Shown one piece after another: positions 60,865 to 64,000 of a stretch of 64,000 nt of DNA. The translations under genes were made by a program, and so were the position numbers. Each line of letters begins with the position of its first letter. The stretch's first letter is position 1. The notes beneath the pieces are model-generated. The model did no database searches. It saw nothing but the letters and a program-made list of their open reading frames with translations, and was not told where the DNA came from. This DNA is from Cohnella herbarum (GTDB lineage: Bacteria; Bacillota; Bacilli; Paenibacillales; Paenibacillaceae): NCBI RefSeq assembly GCF_012849095.1, contig NZ_CP051680.1, positions 1,302,001-1,366,000 on the forward strand, given 5' to 3'.

Positions 60865-61434
60865 CTATTTCTCCAACTCATATCGGGCCGCGATAATGCC
60901 AGACTTGAACGTGCGGCTGGACAGCAGCTTGAGCCTGATTTTCTCGCCGCAGCCGTCGAACACCGATTTTCCGTCGCCCAGGACGACCGGACAAATCGTA
61001 AGCAGGAATTCGTCGATCAGGCCGAGCTCAAGCAGCGTCTTCGCCGCTCCCGGGCTGCCGAAGATAACGAGATTTTTGCCGGGCTGCTGCTTGAGCACCT
61101 TGATTTCCTCTGCGATATTGTCCTTGATCAACATCGTATTGTTCCATTCCGCCTTGTCCATCGTCCCGGAAATGACGATCTTCTTAACATCCTGCACCCA
61201 TTTGGCATGCTCCATATCGTGCCTTGACGCATTCGGATTGTCCAGTACCGTTGGCCAATAGCTCTCCATCATCCGATACGTCGTACGTCCGTATACGGGA
61301 GAGCCGACTTCGGCTACGACCTCCTCGGCGTATTTCTCTAATTCCTCGTTGTACGGAATCCAATCCAGTCCTCCGTTCGAATCCGACGCATACCCATCCA
61401 GCGACACATGCATGAACAATACGAGTTTTCTCAT
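60865..61434 (-). CDS. RibD C-terminal/dihydrofolate-reductase-like protein, second copy
   Basis: 189 residues. LVLFMHVSLDGYASDSNGGL at the N terminus, YGRTTYRMMESYWP near 50, and NLVIFGSPGAAKTLLELGLI with CPVVLGDGKSVF near 120-150 match the family. It should bind NADPH; substrate unknown. The ATG at 61434 has AAAGGAG 8 bases upstream, whereas the frame extends 48 unlikely codons further. It converges with the ger operon. Confidence 0.87.
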   Translation of the reverse strand: MRKLVLFMHVSLDGYASDSNGGLDWIPYNEELEKYAEEVVAEVGSPVYGRTTYRMMESYWPTVLDNPNASRHDMEHAKWVQDVKKIVISGTMDKAEWNNTMLIKDNIAEEIKVLKQQPGKNLVIFGSPGAAKTLLELGLIDEFLLTICPVVLGDGKSVFDGCGEKIRLKLLSSRTFKSGIIAARYELEK

Positions 61435-61720
61435 GTCTGTTTCTCCTTTGTTTTCGAATTTATCTTGTACGATTTTTCGGCAATAGGACCCGTGTTTCGT
61501 CCTGCTCTTACATTCACTATAAATCATTACGTAACGTAAGGGACAAGTGGAAATCTGAATTTTCTTGGAAAACAACAATATTGCGCAAATCTTCCGATCT
61601 GCCAGGTCGTTATAAATCTCATTCGCTTGCCTAAGTGATACTTTACGCAGGAGTCCAATTTATTTTGCATACTCAGACTGAGGTGACCTGTTTCATCTCT
61701 TCGCGCTCGTCTCCTACTCC

Positions 61721-62490
61721 TTAGTCCAATTCCGCACGGGAAAATAAATCGCGTATCAGGGCATCATCCTCACAAGCAGCCTTAAAACCTAGAGCAAACC
61801 TCTCCAGCGCTTCGCCGTCCGTAGAGTAAGCGCAGAACATACTCGCCTTAGGTTCAAATTGGATCTGAGCTGCCAACTCCGGCATGATCTCTTCGATGAA
61901 AATAGCGGCTAAAGAACCCCACTCATAGCCGTTTCCTTCAAATCCCTCGTCAGCACGTTCCGCAAAAACCTCATTTTTATAGCTCCCCACGCTCAAAATC
62001 AGTGATACCGAGTTCGCGTGAACCACCCATTTGAAGGGTAAAAGAGATTCTGCATCCGGAGATGGCGCATACTTTTGCGTGGATGTGATGACTTTATCAG
62101 ATGTCCCCTCCTTATTCATCTGGCTTGCAAGACTGGTCTTGGACATCTGCACGAATTTGGATGCTTGCTTATCTGCTGGATTCAGTTGATACGCTATCTC
62201 AAACTGTTGCAAAGCTTCCTTATTCTTCTCGAATAGTAGTAAGCATAGCCCAAACGAAAATGCCACAGGGAATCCTCCTTCCCCTGTTCTTGTACGGATA
62301 ATAGCATGTTAATAGCCTTATCATATTCGTCCATATTGTTATAAGCGCGTGCCAGATGACCCGTCAGTTCATAGTCTATATCGGTGTCGGGCAATGCCAC
62401 GATCTCATCTATAATCTTTTGATGATCATCGTTTTCAAACCATTTGTTTAATTGTTTCAATCGTTCTTCTTTCACGGACAGTGAACACAT
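61721..62490 (-). pseudogene. TPR protein with Imm51-type immunity domain, one-base frameshift
   Basis: The first frame (62490-62194) carries TPR-like helices to LWHFRLGYAYYYS and then derails. The second (from 62266) continues EKNKEALQQFEIAYQLNPAD. Restoring one base near 62230-62236 joins them into about 256 residues. The C-terminal 115 residues read VGSYKNEVFAERADEGFEGN, then WGSLAAIFIEEIMPEL and SMFCAYSTDG, which is the pattern of Imm51 immunity proteins of polymorphic toxin systems. No toxin gene is beside it. It could be functional if the shift is a sequencing error. Confidence 0.65.
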
Positions 62491-62586
62491 AATCTAAATT
62501 CATCGACAAGTCCTAAATGGATAAAAGTTGTAATAAGACATGCTCCGCCATATAGCCAGATGTCTTTTCCAGAACTTCACAAGGCC

Positions 62587-63999
62587 TTAATCAGCAGGTT
62601 TATTCTGCGGATTTGAGATGAAACTGTACTTCCATTCCTCTCTTTGAACCAGTGCAAAACCATTTTTGAAATCATTTACAACAGCATACTGTGGGGATAT
62701 TATTATTTCTCCGTTTTTGTTTATAAATCCCCATTTCCCCTTTAATTCAACAGCAGCAAGTCCTTCACTAAAAGTCTTTAAATCATCATATTTAGGTTTA
62801 ACAATTACGGTTCCACTCCTGTTTGCAACGCCACATTTTCCAGATTGTTGAATCATGATCAAGCCTTCATACAAGGGCTTAATTTTTTCATATATGGGCT
62901 TCAAGATTACTTTTCCGGTTTTATCTACGAGCCCCTGCTTCAAACCGTTCTGAACAATTGCGACTCCGTCTTGAAAATCAAATACGTTATCGTATTGAGG
63001 CTTTACGATTACTTTTCCAGTTTTATCAATAAAACCCCATTTTCTCTCTTTATTCATTATTGCGGCCATACCTTCATTGAAAGACTGAGCGTCAGTAAAT
63101 TGAGGCTTAATGACTTCTTTTCCTTTTTTATCGATAAATCCAATTTTCGAACCCTTACTAAACAAAGCCAATCCATTACTAAAATCAAACGCATAATCAT
63201 AACGAGTCTTCAGGACCACCTTACCCGTTTTATCAATAAATAAAGGATTTCGATCTCGTTGATCGTTAGCTACCAGAGCCAATCCTTCTGTGAAATAGTT
63301 AACCTTAGGACGACCAACACTACCTACACTATTATATTGAGGTTTTATAATCTCTTTTCCCGTTTGGGCGATAAATCCCCATTTCCCATTTTTGTAAACT
63401 GCAGCCATTCCGCCAGCAAAAGGTTCAATCGACCCATATTGTGGGGTTACAATTTCTTTTCCGGTTTTATCAATGAATCCCACTTTGTTATTGTTGTACA
63501 CCTTTGCTATTCCGTTTTTGAAAGAATCAACTCTGTTATATCGAGGTGTTACAATTTCTTTTCCCGTTTTATTAACAAAGCCCCACTTATCGTTCTTTTC
63601 CACTGCAGCCATACCTTCGCTAAAATCATCTACCCAATCATATTGCGGTTTTACAATCTCTCTGCCGGTTATGTCTACAAACCCAATTTTCTTCTCTTTT
63701 TCGACTCTCGCAAAACCTTCAACGAATGCGGTCGCCCAATCATATTGTGGCTCAACGATAAATTTACCTGACCTATCAATAAAGCCATATTTGGCACCAT
63801 AAAGATCGTACCAGAGCTTAAGACTCCATTCTCCACCGGTGGCAACCATTGCTACTCCCTCTTCACTAAAGTCACTAGCGTAAGAAAACTCAGGTTCAAT
63901 AGGATTAGGAATGGATTCATTAGCTACCGCAATTGTTATGTTACTAAACATCATGATCATACACATCAAAGTTAATAGTCTCTTCTTCAAATGGCTCAT
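62587..63999 (-). CDS. Exported WG-repeat protein
   Basis: 470 residues starting at the window edge (ATG at 63999; a longer upstream start cannot be excluded). A signal peptide (RLLTLMCMIMMFSNITIAVA) is followed by about 11 WG beta-repeats of 35-40 residues (KWGFVNKTGKEIVTPRY, VGFIDKTGKEIVTPQY, KWGFIDKTGKVIVKPQY). WG repeats build beta-solenoid or propeller-like surfaces of unknown binding role. It is AT-rich relative to the sugar operons. The 96-base gap to the TPR-Imm51 gene has no terminator, so the two may share a transcript. Confidence 0.87.
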   Translation of the reverse strand: MSHLKKRLLTLMCMIMMFSNITIAVANESIPNPIEPEFSYASDFSEEGVAMVATGGEWSLKLWYDLYGAKYGFIDRSGKFIVEPQYDWATAFVEGFARVEKEKKIGFVDITGREIVKPQYDWVDDFSEGMAAVEKNDKWGFVNKTGKEIVTPRYNRVDSFKNGIAKVYNNNKVGFIDKTGKEIVTPQYGSIEPFAGGMAAVYKNGKWGFIAQTGKEIIKPQYNSVGSVGRPKVNYFTEGLALVANDQRDRNPLFIDKTGKVVLKTRYDYAFDFSNGLALFSKGSKIGFIDKKGKEVIKPQFTDAQSFNEGMAAIMNKERKWGFIDKTGKVIVKPQYDNVFDFQDGVAIVQNGLKQGLVDKTGKVILKPIYEKIKPLYEGLIMIQQSGKCGVANRSGTVIVKPKYDDLKTFSEGLAAVELKGKWGFINKNGEIIISPQYAVVNDFKNGFALVQREEWKYSFISNPQNKPAD

Positions 64000-64000
64000 C

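Noticed and set aside
62587..63999. WG-repeat protein as the toxin partner of the Imm51 gene
   Set aside because: WG repeats are structural, with no toxin domain at the C terminus.

Overview
The window looks like a chromosomal segment of an endospore-forming Gram-positive bacterium of the Paenibacillaceae (Paenibacillus or Cohnella-like). The basis is a SpoVA spore-channel operon, a GerA-type germinant-receptor operon, two large S-layer-anchored surface proteins with SLH triplets, lipoprotein sugar-binding proteins in AraC-regulated ABC/glycosidase operons, and frequent GTG/TTG starts behind strong GGAGG sites. No rRNA, tRNA, CRISPR array or complete mobile element was found. Products are assigned from motifs and family knowledge read by eye; no database search was run.

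Layout. 1-3.5 kb: signalling cluster (end of a hybrid histidine kinase, CheR methyltransferase, receiver-PAS-histidine kinase) and a small conserved protein. 3.5-23.4 kb: accessory region with many broken genes (Crp/Fnr, HAD, VOC, ECF sigma, solute-binding protein, remnants of IS4-, IS1182- and IS110-type transposases). Intact islands here are an SLH/InlB-repeat surface protein beside a MalT-like regulator, a beta-helix protein, SRPBCC, GNAT, RibD-like reductase, and a BlaI/BlaR1 pair with two tandem operators. 23.4-28.3 kb: L,D-transpeptidase and a spore cassette resembling the mobile spoVA2 operon (DUF421-DUF1657 fusion, SpoVAC, SpoVAD, SpoVAE, polysaccharide deacetylase, divergent DUF1657). 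28.3-32.6 kb: two lipoproteins, a rifamycin ADP-ribosyltransferase, and deoR-nagA.

32.8-38.9 kb: one long minus-strand operon with a sugar-binding lipoprotein, two permeases, an AraC regulator and two ADP-ribosylglycohydrolase paralogues. The second paralogue has lost several metal ligands. 39.5-50.9 kb: alpha-galactosidase and divergent AraC regulator, then an operon of binding protein, two permeases, a secreted TIM-barrel glycosidase with two inserted domains, and an alpha-L-rhamnosidase. Together these suggest import and breakdown of plant-type galactose- or rhamnose-containing oligosaccharides. 51.6-56.2 kb: a 1531-residue LRR/FIVAR-repeat/SLH protein. 56.8-60.8 kb: germinant-receptor operon in the order A-C-D-B. 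60.9-64 kb: RibD-like reductase, a frameshifted TPR-Imm51 gene, and a WG-repeat exported protein.

Structure beyond genes: at least seven dispersed hairpin elements share a flanking motif and all lie in the same orientation. There are also two large in-gene tandem repeats (246 bp x5; 240 bp x7), a hairpin-rich non-coding stretch near 14 kb, and at least three likely single-base frameshifts whose repair restores sensible family sequence.
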